This document shows positions 10,744 through 21,666 of a stretch of DNA of 64,000 bases, in pieces. Positions within the stretch are counted from its first letter, which is position 1. Each line of letters starts with the position of its first letter. The position numbers and the translations under genes are program-made. The stretch spans positions 102,139,501 through 102,203,500 of the forward strand of contig CP136890.1 of the NCBI GenBank assembly GCA_034359265.1. Direction: 5' to 3'. The notes under the pieces were generated by a model. The model did not search any database. It was not told the DNA's origin and worked only from the letters and a program-made list of their open reading frames with translations. Origin of the DNA: Canna indica (lineage: Eukaryota; Streptophyta; Magnoliopsida; Zingiberales; Cannaceae).

Positions 10744-13387
10744 TTAATCGTCAAAAAGAGTGGAGAGAAGCAGATCCTGCACAAAAGTTGCTTTGATTGT
10801 GGCCTGTTTTCGCCTCTGTTCCTTCTGCTCATATGTCAATGAAGAGTTGAAGCTGTCAAGACAAAATCAATAAGAACCAGCTATACCATAAAGTAATAAT
10901 GATGAAACTTTAATAGGAAATTTGAGCAGTCGAGGACTATTCACACTAATTGTCTTCTTAAATTATCAAGTTAGTCTTCTATGATCCTTATATACAATCA
11001 GCATTTATAATCTATAGAGATGTATTATAACTATTATCAGAAACTACTGAAAATTACAGGGATTTTGAAGTTAATTATCCATGTTCATGTGCTTTTATAC
11101 ACCGATACTTGAACGAAAATGCAAATCAAAATTCACTAAACTGACAGTCAATTCTATGTTAATATGACACCTTTAAGAACCCATAAAATAGGCAACTATT
11201 AGTATAATATACTTACGAGAAACCACCAAGACCATGTCTATGGAACTTGGAATAAATTATATGCTACAATGTTTTATATAGAATAACCAGCATGACCTGA
11301 TTCAGTCACTTGAAGCACATGTCTATGGTTAGATCATCACATTGACCCTATCCCTGTACTGGTGGGAGCCTTATACACCACGCTCACCTTTTCTCACAAC
11401 ATATTAACTATTATGCAGCATGTGAATAGATTCAATAACCATTTTATCAAATCACTAAATCATCCACTCCATCAACGTTTGATCTTTCTTTAACATGCAA
11501 ATTACTATCATAATCTGTTTCATTTTATCCAACATACATACATCTGAAACCTTAATAAAACCCTTGGCGTAGAATCCTAATAGTAAATACATATTCGTTT
11601 TTGTCAGCTTTTTGCGTATATCCTTTAGATTTTGTCTATTGTTGCTTTCCCTCCATAGTTAATCATGAATGATAAACCTCTACAAAAGGACTAAAAGAAT
11701 ACAAATCATTTTCTCATCAAACTAAGAGAAACAATGCACAATTAATTTGATGTGTCTTTTATTCTTTGATGTACTTGTTAGCAAATAAGTCTCTAACTAT
11801 GCACCTGCCCTGATTAATATGAAATTGTTTCTCCAATCAAGTGACATGTGATGTACAACACGAACAAGAACATCATCCTAGTCCAAATGCCTATCACTAA
11901 AATTTGGCCCTTAAGCCTCTTCCTAAACAATTGATACACATAAGTTTCAAACAGGTTAAAGCATGGATGTACATCTTTTGTTAGATAGATATCTAAAATC
12001 CTATATGTTTTGCACTCATAATTTAGATTTCCTTGGACCCTAGGCCACTGGATAAAAGTTACTCATTACAAAAGAATGCAAGAGTCCTTAAAATAAACAC
12101 AACTTATTATATTCATCAAAGATGAAAGAGAAATATAACACTACCTAGATTTTGAAGAGGACAAGTTAGACTCTCTTTTCCTATATGAGTTCTCCTCGGT
12201 GGAAGGTTTTGAAGTTTCTTCTGCCTCAGATGTTGGAAAGTTAAGAAGAAGTGATGAAATAAATGAATCAGATGCTAAGTTTGATTCATCATTGTTGTTC
12301 GATCTATAACCAGCACTTCCTAGAAGCATCTGCAAATGAGCCTCACGAAGATCTCTCCCCAGAAGAGAAAGTGTCTGACTGCTAGGGATAACAAATCTGC
12401 GTAATCTTCGACATCTCTGCATGTATTTCTTTGTTAAAGGAAGCAAATGAGTATCTTTATCACTTTTTTTATCATATGACAAAAAAAGAAATTATCATCA
12501 AAGGGGAAGGATATCTTGAATATGTGTCCATGTTGAAGAGTGATATGATTCAGCATATCTCTTGTAACCTTCATAGAGCAGATAGGGCAAACCTGTAAAA
12601 GGGAAACAGACATAATAATTGAACCATGAATAACTATCGCCAAAATAGAATTAATCGGAACAATTATCCTTCGACTTTTCACTTCTTAGGAAACAATGTT
12701 TGACAGCATTTGAAACTTGTAACAACAGATCTCCGGTCATTATCTGGGTATACCATTTTTACGCAAAACTTCCGAAGAAAGATTAAAAGCTTCTAGCATT
12801 AAGCATGGACAAAAATTAACTTAATTTAACATTTTCGTCCACATGATTCCTATAAATTGTTTTCCACATCCAATTGTCTGATAAATCGCGTATGATAACA
12901 GGCTAAGCAACATGATCACCAAGATTCATAGCATTCAAAAGGGCACCAAAATAGTTAACTTTTTATCAACCACAAGTTGGGATTTTGATGCTCACAGCAG
13001 CTGTAGACTCGAAAGCATGTTCTTCTTCAAGATGAGAGCATAACGACGTGATATCGTGATCCTCGTAGCAGTACGGGCAGGGGAAATCCGAGCGGGCTTC
13101 CTCCTCCTCCATCTCGAACTCATCCATGCTCCACCGATCTATAAAAATCCGATTTTTTTATTATTTTAGTTGATCAAACGGCGCAAATACAGAAAGCTTG
13201 CATTAAGCAAGATCAATCCCACATCCAAGAGAACATTCCTAACGATTTCCACAGGAAAATAACAAAGACAATAAAGAGCGAACAAAGGATCGATCTGAGA
13301 ATGACCTGATTGAATGTTTTGCTGGTGCTGGATTGAGTAATGCCTCTTCGCGGCAGCTAGGCGGGAGATCCAGAGATCGGAATCCAT
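10744..13387 (-). CDS. DI19: Di19-type (drought-induced 19) zinc-finger protein
   Basis: Five exons join in frame: 13387-13306, 13138-12996, 12592-12515, 12422-12145 and 10852-10744, encoding 229 residues. The product starts MDSDLWISRL, has an N-terminal zf-Di19 region with two C2H2-like fingers (CPYC near residue 48, CPIC at 77-80 followed by HITLQHGH), a basic stretch MQRCRRLRR that may be an NLS, and the conserved C-terminal block ending FVQDLLLSTLFDD. Di19 proteins are nuclear, respond to drought, salt or ABA, and are phosphorylated by calcium-dependent kinases. Introns 1, 2 and 4 are GT-AG; intron 3 has AT-AC ends. Three CACGTG boxes lie upstream. The exon chain is manual, but every junction keeps phase and family sequence. 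Confidence 0.93.
12423..12514 (-). other. U12-type AT-AC intron in the Di19 gene
   Basis: Intron 3 begins ATATCCTT immediately after the codon for the last K of HGHIFK and ends TAC immediately before ATGCAGAGA. ATATCCTT is the canonical 5' splice site of AT-AC minor-spliceosome introns. A branch-site-like CTTCCTTTAAC lies at 12433-12443, about 12 nt from the 3' end, which is the usual U12 spacing. Removing exactly 92 nt restores FK-MQRCRRLRR, matching the family. No GT donor near the end of exon 3 gives a sensible protein. Confidence 0.85.
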
Positions 13388-13645
13388 CGATTTGGGCGCC
13401 TGGAAATTATTCAGTTTCGACGATGTCAGAGCACGAAATCCGACACCAAGCAATCGATTCGTTCTCTCTCTTCACCAATCTCCTTCTTCAAACTCAAATT
13501 TCCTAGATATTTCTACAAAACATTCGTCGTTCCGAGATCAAACGTTGGGGCGGAGAGAGAGAGGAGAGGAGGAGAGGAGGAAGAGGCGGAGAAGATGGAT
13601 AAAAATGGACCTTTTTCATTTTTATTTGACCCGACCTGAGTATTC

Positions 13646-13837
13646 CACGTGTCCCTAAGGGCGCGCGTGCTTGTCTTCCATCTGGACTCAGTACACGTGG
13701 AAGGTCCAGATGAAGCCTTGTAGATTAGTTTTGTTAGTACCACAATAACCGATCCGACTCCTGGACTAAGCGACGCGTCTTAAGTGTTGTGGTTCGAAAA
13801 CTGTGGGCCTCCCGGGAGAATATAACTTCGCCACGTG
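13646..13837 (-). promoter_or_regulatory. Three G-box/ABRE motifs upstream of the Di19 gene
   Basis: CACGTG occurs at 13646-13651, 13694-13699 and 13832-13837, each within a CCACGTGT or ACACGTGG context. They lie about 260-450 bases upstream of the Di19 start codon. Such motifs bind bZIP (ABF/AREB) and bHLH factors. Clustering of three in under 200 bases fits drought or ABA control, which is known for the family, but binding here is inferred. Confidence 0.6.
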
Positions 13838-14126
13838 TCGGTAGAGAGGCGGGTTTTGTATGATGTGGTGCAAGGACAATTGCAGAGACGAAAGAAGTTG
13901 GAATCTTCCTGCTATCAGCCATGGTTGACTTGACTTCATCGCGATCTTGAAATTTCAATCATTCTAACAACCACGAAGATGACGCATATTTTCTCGAAAA
14001 TAAATTTATATATAATATTTAGTGATAAATAGAGCATCGGCCAATTTAATTTGTATATAAAAATTGCGAATAGATTTGGAATAATAATTTAAAGTGGAAT
14101 CGACCGATGTGATACGTAAAAGAGAT

Positions 14127-14475
14127 CATGTTGTCCATAAAGTGATATTATCACTCGATAAGGATGTTTACGTTGGGAGAGAGGGGGAGGGGGATTGTTA
14201 GTAGTATTTTCATCGGATTAATATATTCATACTGCAGAAGTCATGAAACCATGTTGTCCATAAAGTGAAGTGACAATATACTCGATAAGGATGTTTACGT
14301 TGGGAGAGACAGGGGGAGGGGGGGTAGTATTTTCATCGAATTAGTATATTCATACTTTAGAAGTCGTCCATAAAGTGAAGTGACAATATACTCGATAAGG
14401 ATGTTTACGTTGGGAGAGACGGGGGGGGGGTAGTAGTGTTTTTATCGGATTAGTATATTCATACCTTAGAAGTCA
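14127..14475. repeat. Three-copy 110-123 bp tandem repeat with G-rich tracts
   Basis: Three diverged copies start near 14127, 14250 and 14363. Each holds a CATAAAGTGA motif, CGATAAGGATGTTTACG, GGGAGAGA with a run of Gs, and TATATTCATAC. Spacing is 123 then 110 bases. The tail of the unit recurs at about 14688-14720 inside the neighbouring LINE fragment, so the duplications overlap the LINE insertion. Confidence 0.85.
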
Positions 14476-15765
14476 TGAACAGCTTCCTGATGTGTCATCC
14501 CCTCACTGGAAACACCTTTGGAAACTTAGGACAGCCCCTAAAGTCCGCACTTTTTCCTGAAAATAACTCCATAGACGGCTCCCCACCCGAACCCGCTTTT
14601 TGTCCATTGGTCTTAGCTCCACCAACACTTGTCATTTTTGTTCATTACACCATGAAACCTGTGAGCATCTACTCTTTAATTGTCATAAAGTATATTCATA
14701 TCTTAGAAGTCATGAACAGCTTCCTGATGTGTCATCACCTCACTGCAAACACCTTTGGAAGCTTAGGACAACCCCTAAAGTCCGCACTTTTCCCTGAAGA
14801 TTACTCCATAAACGGCTCCCCACCCGAACCCGTTTTTTGTCCATTGGTCTTAGCTCCACCAATATTTTGTCATTTCTGTTCATTACACCCTGAAACCTAT
14901 GAGCACCTACTCTTTAATTGTCACCTAGCCTCCCAAATTTGATATGTGCTTAGCGCCCGCACAGGCTTTTGCTTTGCTCCCAGAGCTAACTGGGGGGATG
15001 GTGCTTGGCTCCTCCCTCATCCTCCCCCCTCCCCCCCTCCCCCCTCCCCCCTCCCCATGCTTGGTTGCTCGCCCTCATTGTTAATACATGTTGGTTCATC
15101 TGACTCGCTAGGAATGAACTGCTCTTTCAGGCTAAGCAGCCTACCCTCCGGGCTCGTGATCCGCATTCTTGCATTCTCAGAAAACTAGTATGGGCAGATA
15201 CTACCTAAGGGCAACATCTCTAGCACTTCTCATTCGAGAAATTGGATTCCCCCGACTCAAAGCCTACTCAAGATCAACTGTGATGAGTCCTTTCTTGATT
15301 TTGCAGGAGGGATTAGCATGGTTGTTCGCAATAATGAAGGCATATGTTTGTACACAATGAGCTCCAACCTTGAAGGAAACTCGCCCCTTGTCCTTGAGGC
15401 CTTTGCTGTTCGTGAGGCTCTACATTTTGCTACTAGCAGATACCTCCCACTTTTTTATCCTGGAAACTGATTCGAAAACACTGATGGATACAATCAATTC
15501 CAACACACAAGCCCTTGGGCTATTTATGCGATTATATATGATATTCATGTATTAAGATCTAATTGTAACATGCTCGGCATCTCTTTTTGTCTCCAAGATG
15601 CCAATAAAGCTGCCAATTGGGCAGCAAATCAAGCGCGCCTCTGTAAGGATGAGAGGATCTGATCCTCCATCCGTCCACCTGAGCTCGAGAATATTTTGTC
15701 TACTGATCTTTTTGAGTTCGGCTCTCGTTGACCTTAATTTAAGCTTATTTTTTTGAGAAAAAAAA
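14467..15765 (+). mobile_element. Degraded L1-type LINE fragment (zf-RVT plus RNase H)
   Basis: Broken frames encode the C-terminal half of a plant LINE ORF2. A reverse-transcriptase zinc-binding region appears twice (KHLWKLRT, PKVRTF, CHFCSLHHETCEHLLFNCH) through a tandem duplication of about 230 bases (14467-14690 and 14692-14930). It is followed by a C-rich tract at 15024-15058 and then RNase H-like pieces (GGISMVVRNNEG, LEAFAVREALHFA, DANKAANWAANQARL) spread over several frames with stops. It ends in an A-rich run at 15756-15765. GTGAAGTGATAATA follows at 15766 and nearly matches GTGAAGTGACAATA at 14375, a possible target-site duplication. Confidence 0.8.
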
Positions 15766-15779
15766 GTGAAGTGATAATA

Positions 15780-17893
15780 ATGCCATCGGAAGTCAACCCA
15801 ATTTGACCAAATAGCATTGGGTGGACCGGGCAACATCAACAAAGTAGGTGTGTACATAAATCTGGTTCGATCCAATTTGGCCCAAATGTGTTTATATTTT
15901 TTTTAAAAAATAATAAAGACTATTTATATAATCTTTAAACGTCATAAATTTTTTAGCCAAAAAAACATATTATAAAATAATGTTTATAAAATATTAAAAT
16001 TAATTTTTTTAAAATTTGGATATTGAAAACAAATTTAGACAATAAGATAATATTTTGTACATATTTAAAATTTATTTACAGTATATAATACACATTATAA
16101 AACATAAAATGTTGAAATAAAATATTTTGTATTATTTTTTAATTATGATTTATTTCATTGTCATTTATATATTTTAAAGTTGAATCAACCACCAAAAGAT
16201 AAGTAAAAAAGCCCGATCCTGCATGGCCCTGGTGATATGAATTAATATTAACAGTAGATAGTTAATCGGACTTTTAAGAAATTAATATTTTTTTGACTCA
16301 CAGTGCACGATGATGTGACAAATTTAGATAATAAATATTTTTAAAATATTATTTTTTTTGCCCTTGTTGCATGAGTAAAAATTATTTTTTAAATATTAAC
16401 TAAAATTTCACGTCAACGTATACGATCGCAAATAATAAACAATTGACAACGGGATAAATTTAATATAAATTTAAAATTTTAAGTATATAATTATTTTAAA
16501 TAAAAATATAAGATAAGTATATTAACAACCTTGTAGTTTAGGATATATTTATTAATTTCCCCTACAAATTTTTATTTTCTACCTACTATTACGTATTTAT
16601 TTCATATATGACATATCAAATACCAGAAGAAAACAATACATTATTTGTAATTATGCATCACACTCGTCTTTCTGTAGCAATGTCTAATTGCCACGTATTT
16701 GTGCATAACGCACATCACAAAACACTCATTTGGAGTTGTATTAATAAATATATATATATAATATACTCATATTATTTAGTAAAAAAAAATATTTAAATAA
16801 AAATTAAGTATTATATATGTACAAAAAAAGTTAGCATATTTGGTATTGCATCCACACAGATGATTGAGATGTTTATGCCCCATACAAGATTAAAGATTTG
16901 TTCAATTATTTGGACAACGTGCTAAATGCATTTGAAAATTATCTATCTGACGTGGTTGTCATTAATTAAGCTGTTGTTGGCAATCATGACTCGATTCTTT
17001 TATATATATATATTTCTTGTCATGCTGGGAGAGCACAAATTAATTTATAATTTATACATATTTGATATATTAATAGTATATGGAAAAATATAAATAAATA
17101 AAGGCATATATATTATATATAATTACAACTGTAAATCCAGCTGCGTCTTTAGTGACCCCTAAACTACCTGGATTATTCTGGATGCCAATACAACAAGTCT
17201 TTATCTTCCCCATCTGTCTTCTTATTTAGCTCTTCTACTATATTATTTACTGAAAATAATAATTAATATATGCGAAAACTATGTTATACCCAATGGCATT
17301 CATATAATATTATATATAATTAATCTGATAAGAATAATTTTGTGCCTTTTCAACTTTTTTCTATTCAATTAATTAGAAGTAACTTATGGATTAAATTAAC
17401 GTGGGTAGTGATGAAAATTTGGCTTGACGACGCCGTTCCATGTAAATAATTAATTTAAATGTTTAGGTAGAACTACTACTCCAAATCATGTGCTTTTAAT
17501 TTAGTGTGGCATGTACAATTAATTAATAATAGCGTCGTCGATCGCATATTATTCTCCTTAATTAATTGTCATCAACTTGCTTGTTTTTTAAATTTTTTTT
17601 CCATATAATTAACTCATTAATTTCATATTCCCTCACTACAATTATCCTGTAGTAACCTAACAATTTTTGTTGTATTATTAACTAAATATATAATTAACTA
17701 AAAGCAACACAAATTTTGTTGTATTATTATATATATCTAATTTTTCTTGCTACAACTAATTAAATAATATGTTGTAGTATTCTCCCCCATGACGGTCACT
17801 ACTCAACTCAAATTACATCCAAATTCCAGCTAATTCCAGCCTATAATTAGTTAATTACATTTCTACCCTCCTCCAATCTCCATCCCTCCTCCC
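15780..17893. other. AT-rich spacer and FLA promoter region
   Basis: Very AT-rich sequence without a convincing gene. The last few hundred bases should hold the promoter of the FLA gene. I see no transposon ends that I can defend. Confidence 0.5.
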
Positions 17894-17900
17894 TATAAAT
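17894..17900 (+). promoter_or_regulatory. TATA box of the FLA gene
   Basis: TATAAAT lies 85 bases before the start codon in a C-rich context (CTCCCTATAAATTATTC). This predicts transcription starting near 17925 and a leader of roughly 55 bases. Confidence 0.65.
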
Positions 17901-17978
17901 TATTCAACCCCTTATCTCCACCTCCCACTGCAGCAGTTAGCTGATCACCTAGCTTTGACCACCGCCACCGTCACCGCC

Positions 17979-18719
17979 ATGGCAGTCGTCTCAGCACTGC
18001 TCGCCTTAGGCACATTGCTCCTCCTCGCCGCCCCGCTCGCCTCGTCGCAGCCCACCGCTGCCGCGCCCGCCCCTGCCGGCCCGCTCAACCTCACCGCCAT
18101 CCTCGTCAAGGGCGGGCAGTACACCGCCTTCATTCGCCTCCTCCAGCAGACCCGCGTGGACGAGCAGATCAACAGCCAGCTCAACAACAGCTTCAATGGC
18201 CTCACCGTCTTCGCCCCCACCGACAACGCCTTCTCCGGCCTCAAGCCCGGCACCCTCAACAGCCTCACCGACCAGGAGCAGGTCCAGCTCGTCCTCTACC
18301 ACGTCCTCCCCCGCTTCTACAGCCTCACCACCTTCCAGACCGCCAGCAACCCGCTCCCCACGCAGGCCTCCGGCAAGACCGGCGTCTTCACCGTCAACGT
18401 CACCACCTCCACCAACTCCAACCAGGCCAACGTCACCTCCGGCCTCGTCAACACGCCCATCAACACCGCGCTCTACTCCGACTTCCCCCTCGCCGTCTAC
18501 TCCATCGAGAAGGTGCTGCTGCCGAACGAGATCTTCGGCCCGAAGCCTCCAGCGGCGGCCCCGGCGCCGGCGACGAAGAAGCCAGGCGCGGCCGGCGCTA
18601 CCGGCGAAGGAGACGCCGCGCCGGCGCCGAAGGGCGAAGACTCGGGGGCGAGTGCGACGGCAGCGGAGTGGAGCTTTGTTGCAGGAGTCGGTGTCTTGAG
18701 CATTGCAGCTGCATGGTAA
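17979..18719 (+). CDS. FLA: Fasciclin-like arabinogalactan protein, single FAS1 domain
   Basis: This 246-residue product is a GPI-anchored cell-surface proteoglycan of the group containing Arabidopsis FLA11 and FLA12, which act in secondary-wall deposition and stem strength. Visible in order are a signal peptide (about 1-24, ending ASSQ), a short AGP motif (AAPAPAGP), one fasciclin domain at about 40-180 with the H1 box VFAPTDNAF and an H2-like LYHVLPRFY, a second Pro/Ala-rich AGP region (AAAPAPATKK, AAPAPKG), and a hydrophobic C-terminus that fits a GPI signal. Several N-glycosylation sites (NNS, NVT) are present. The frame stays open upstream to a TTG at 17955, but the ATG at 17979 has an ideal CCGCCATGGC context. 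The gene has no intron and is strongly GC-rich at third positions. Confidence 0.94.
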   Translation: MAVVSALLALGTLLLLAAPLASSQPTAAAPAPAGPLNLTAILVKGGQYTAFIRLLQQTRVDEQINSQLNNSFNGLTVFAPTDNAFSGLKPGTLNSLTDQEQVQLVLYHVLPRFYSLTTFQTASNPLPTQASGKTGVFTVNVTTSTNSNQANVTSGLVNTPINTALYSDFPLAVYSIEKVLLPNEIFGPKPPAAAPAPATKKPGAAGATGEGDAAPAPKGEDSGASATAAEWSFVAGVGVLSIAAAW

Positions 18720-19218
18720 TCTAGTCAACTGGAGCTACGTGTACTCCATTGGTGACGTTTGTTGAGTGTTCTTGTTCATTATTATTACCATTACGTTCTT
18801 TTCCTTACTGTAATTTAAGATTCATTCATGGCATATATATATGTTGATGAGTTTAATTCAATTCCTTCTTATGATCATCTCAAAGAGACAAGAAAACGTA
18901 TATGTAAAGGGAACAACCACATGCATGTCAGTCACCAGCTCCATTGTAGATTGGTGGTGTCTGCGTGTGATGGCACATGCATGAAGATTAAAGTCAAATA
19001 AGGTAATAAACTAAGACCATGAGTTTGATGTGGCACACAGCTGGAAGAATCTTTAACAAGTCAAACCTGGAAAAGATGGGTTGCCAACCTTGCATGCAGT
19101 ATATGGATTACAAGCTTGTCTCCTCGTGCTTTTATATATATATATATCAGGAAATTAATTTTTATGGTAATTAATTGAAAAACAATAAGAAAATATAGAT
19201 CAATGTGCTTCAAATTAG
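18720..19218 (+). other. FLA 3' UTR and spacer
   Basis: AT-rich sequence after the FLA stop codon, with no coding signal. It ends where the LINE target-site duplication begins. Confidence 0.5.
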
Positions 19219-19231
19219 AAGACATTAAATA

Positions 19232-19960
19232 AAATCTGTTTCTCCTGTCTTGGTGACAATCTTTCGACACTCTCTTTTCTTGGTTCGAAATAAAATAGTT
19301 TTTGAACCTATAAGATTTTATTTTAATACTTTGTTTGCTAGAGTCATTGCCCTTACAGTTGACTATGCTGATATTAATATATCTGACGTACCCAAGAAGT
19401 CTAGTAATTCTGGTAGTCTTTTGGTTTCCCCTCCGTTGGATTTTTTTAAATGGAATGTTGACACTTCAGTCGCTTTGGATGGTAACACTTGAGCTTATAC
19501 TGTTGTTTGTATGAATTTTAATGGCGAGTTATGTTCTGCCATTACCAAAATCAATTCTTATTATCCTGTCTTAAAAAATGAAGCTTTTGTCATTAAACCT
19601 GCTATTGACCAAGCTATTATTCTTAAGCATAGGAATATTATTATTGAATCCAACTCCAAATTAGTCGTTGACATGAATGCATGTGTAACAAAAGTTTGAC
19701 CGTTGATTGACGCATAAGTAATTGTGTTAATGACATTTGAATGAATGCATGACACTTTGAAAGATTTTTCATTGTTCATGTTGGCAAAGAAGCTAACAAT
19801 GTTGCGGATTAGCTAGCTCATTATGCTAGGAGAATGGAGCAGAATTTTAACTATGAGCACGACTAGCCTCCTGATTTCTTTAATATTGTTCAGAGAGATG
19901 TAAACTTATTTTGAGTTCTTATAGCTAATTGACTTTGTAATTTTTTTTTTTGATAAAAAT
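19232..19960 (+). mobile_element. 5'-truncated LINE carrying an RNase H remnant, 13-bp TSD
   Basis: Frames broken by stops read like the C-terminal RNase H domain of plant LINEs: FFKWNVDTSVALDGNT, then LKNEAFVIKPAIDQAI, IIESNSKLVVDMNA and VGKEANNVAD, in the expected order. The 3' end is a T-rich run and GATAAAAAT. Perfect 13-base direct repeats AAGACATTAAATA lie at 19219-19231 and 19961-19973. The copy is inactive, lacking reverse transcriptase and endonuclease. Confidence 0.88.
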
Positions 19961-19973
19961 AAGACATTAAATA

Positions 19974-20385
19974 TCTACGTTTGTACTTGTTATATTTGTT
20001 ATTAATAATAGAGAACGTCAAACCAATTAATGGTGGTTGGTACAAGCAGTTCGATACTTGTTCCTTAATTAGTCCCCTTAAGCAAGGTCTCAAGTTCTAG
20101 TATTGTGAACTAAGAAAACTATCGTTGAAAGAGTTTTATCTCTTAGTGGGACTGACCCAAAAAAATTTGTATCGAATTATGCCACTAATAGCTTAGTGCA
20201 TGGTTATATATATATATATCCGATTATATTGTCAATAAATTTGGAGGTCAATCCTTAATTATAATGCTTTATGCACATTTTTATATCTTTGTATATTTTG
20301 TAAAATGCATTTTGCACGCATAATTCTTGCATCTTCGTGCTTTCGAAAAACATGAGTAAACTTTAAGAAAAAATAATAAAAACAG

Positions 20386-20421
<36 letters not shown>

Positions 20422-21065
20422 TCCACTTGGGATTGATTTGGGCCCTATATATATAATACCAAATACCTTGAATATGAGCTATTTAATACTTTCTTGAATA
20501 AATTAAACAAACTTCGAAATTATCAATTTGATCATACTGAAATATTAATGGACGATTAATTAATTTGTTCATTATATATCCTCATTTTGATTTTCATTAA
20601 ATATTGGGAGGATTTTGCATTACGCTCCGCAATAAAATAAAATAAAATCTATACCGAATTATTCTTAACTAAATTACTAATTATATTTAATTTAATATTA
20701 TATGAAAGACTCAATTTTTTTTAATCTTATACTTAATTTTACTAAGAAAGATATTTAAATTTCAATTCCTAATAACAAACTTTTATTGTATATTTTATAT
20801 TTTGTAAAATATTTAGATCTTTTTTATTTAAGTCCAATATTTTTTTTTTGAAATAATAACTAAAATTAAGTTCAATTAGATAAGGGAATCTCTTTTTCTT
20901 TTATAAAGTATGAAGGGGGTATTCTAGGTATTTCCTCGAGAGGCATTTTCATCCTTTTGAAGTGCTACCGCATCCACACTCGACTCGAGCTAGGCGTAGT
21001 CTCGAGATATTGGGCCTTTTCATGCTTTTGTCAGGCTCGTGAGTGACTCAGTGCATTCTATTATG
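19974..21065. other. AT-rich spacer, no gene seen
   Basis: Low-complexity AT-rich sequence with a TA microsatellite near 20390-20420. No frame resembles a protein family. Confidence 0.5.
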
Positions 21066-21077
21066 GTTGGACCGAAG

Positions 21078-21191
21078 TTTTTTTTTATTAACAAAGATAA
21101 AAAATCATAATTTGTGATCATACTAAGATTCGAATCCTAAATCTCTAAGCAACATATAACATGTTGCCATCCATCAACTGTGCTACCCACC
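21078..21191 (-). mobile_element. tRNA-derived SINE, about 114 bp
   Basis: On the minus strand it starts GGTGGGTAGCACAGTTGATG, resembling a pol III A box, followed by ATTCGAATCT, resembling a B box, and an AT-rich end running into AATAAAAAAAAA. Flanks carry related direct repeats, GTTGGACCGAAG (21066-21077) and GTTGGCCGAACCGAAG (21192-21207), differing by a small insertion. A second copy of the family is at 58801-58895. Confidence 0.7.
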
Positions 21192-21207
21192 GTTGGCCGA
21201 ACCGAAG

Positions 21208-21666
21208 TTTACATATTAATTAATGGTAATTAAAATTAGAACCAATTTCAAATGCGGTTCAAATGCTGAACCGGACCGAGGTTTCTCAGAAGAACCCGAT
21301 TGGTTCAATTCAGTTGTTTATTTATACATATTAATTAATGGTAATTAAAATTACTATTTTTTTTTCCATGCATGAATTAAATAATTAAGGTTATAAAATA
21401 TGCCCTAATTAAGGTTAATCTCCCCCAAATCGGCAGGCTACAAAAAGCCCTTTCCCTTTTGCCGCGCCTCTTCACCATCGTCCAATGTGGTCGAGCGAGT
21501 CGACTCATTAATTCTTAAAGGTTTTCCTCGACTCCTTGCTTTGCTCTCTCCTTCGTCGTCCCTGATTGCCCCCCTCCTCCCCTCCTCTCGCCCTAAACTC
21601 CCCGATTCCGCTCCCAATTCCCTGCCGCAGGGTTCTGATTCCGGCCCGATCGCTCGATCCATCGCC
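21208..21666 (+). other. VOZ promoter and leader
   Basis: AT-rich DNA up to about 21420, then a GC-rich leader. An ATG at 21485 opens an eight-codon frame ending TAA at 21509-21511, which would be a uORF if transcription starts before it. The first ATG in the VOZ frame is at 21667. Confidence 0.45.

Noticed and set aside
17955..17978. Eight-codon upstream extension of FLA
   Set aside because: It would need a TTG start; the ATG at 17979 has an ideal context and directly precedes the signal peptide.
18006..18728. 240-codon minus-strand frame over the FLA gene
   Set aside because: Gly/Glu/Arg-rich shadow of the GC-rich FLA frame, with no start context or domain.
21120..21145. tRNA-like B box (GATTCGAATCCT)
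   Set aside because: No cloverleaf or anticodon arm can be drawn; it fits a SINE promoter instead.
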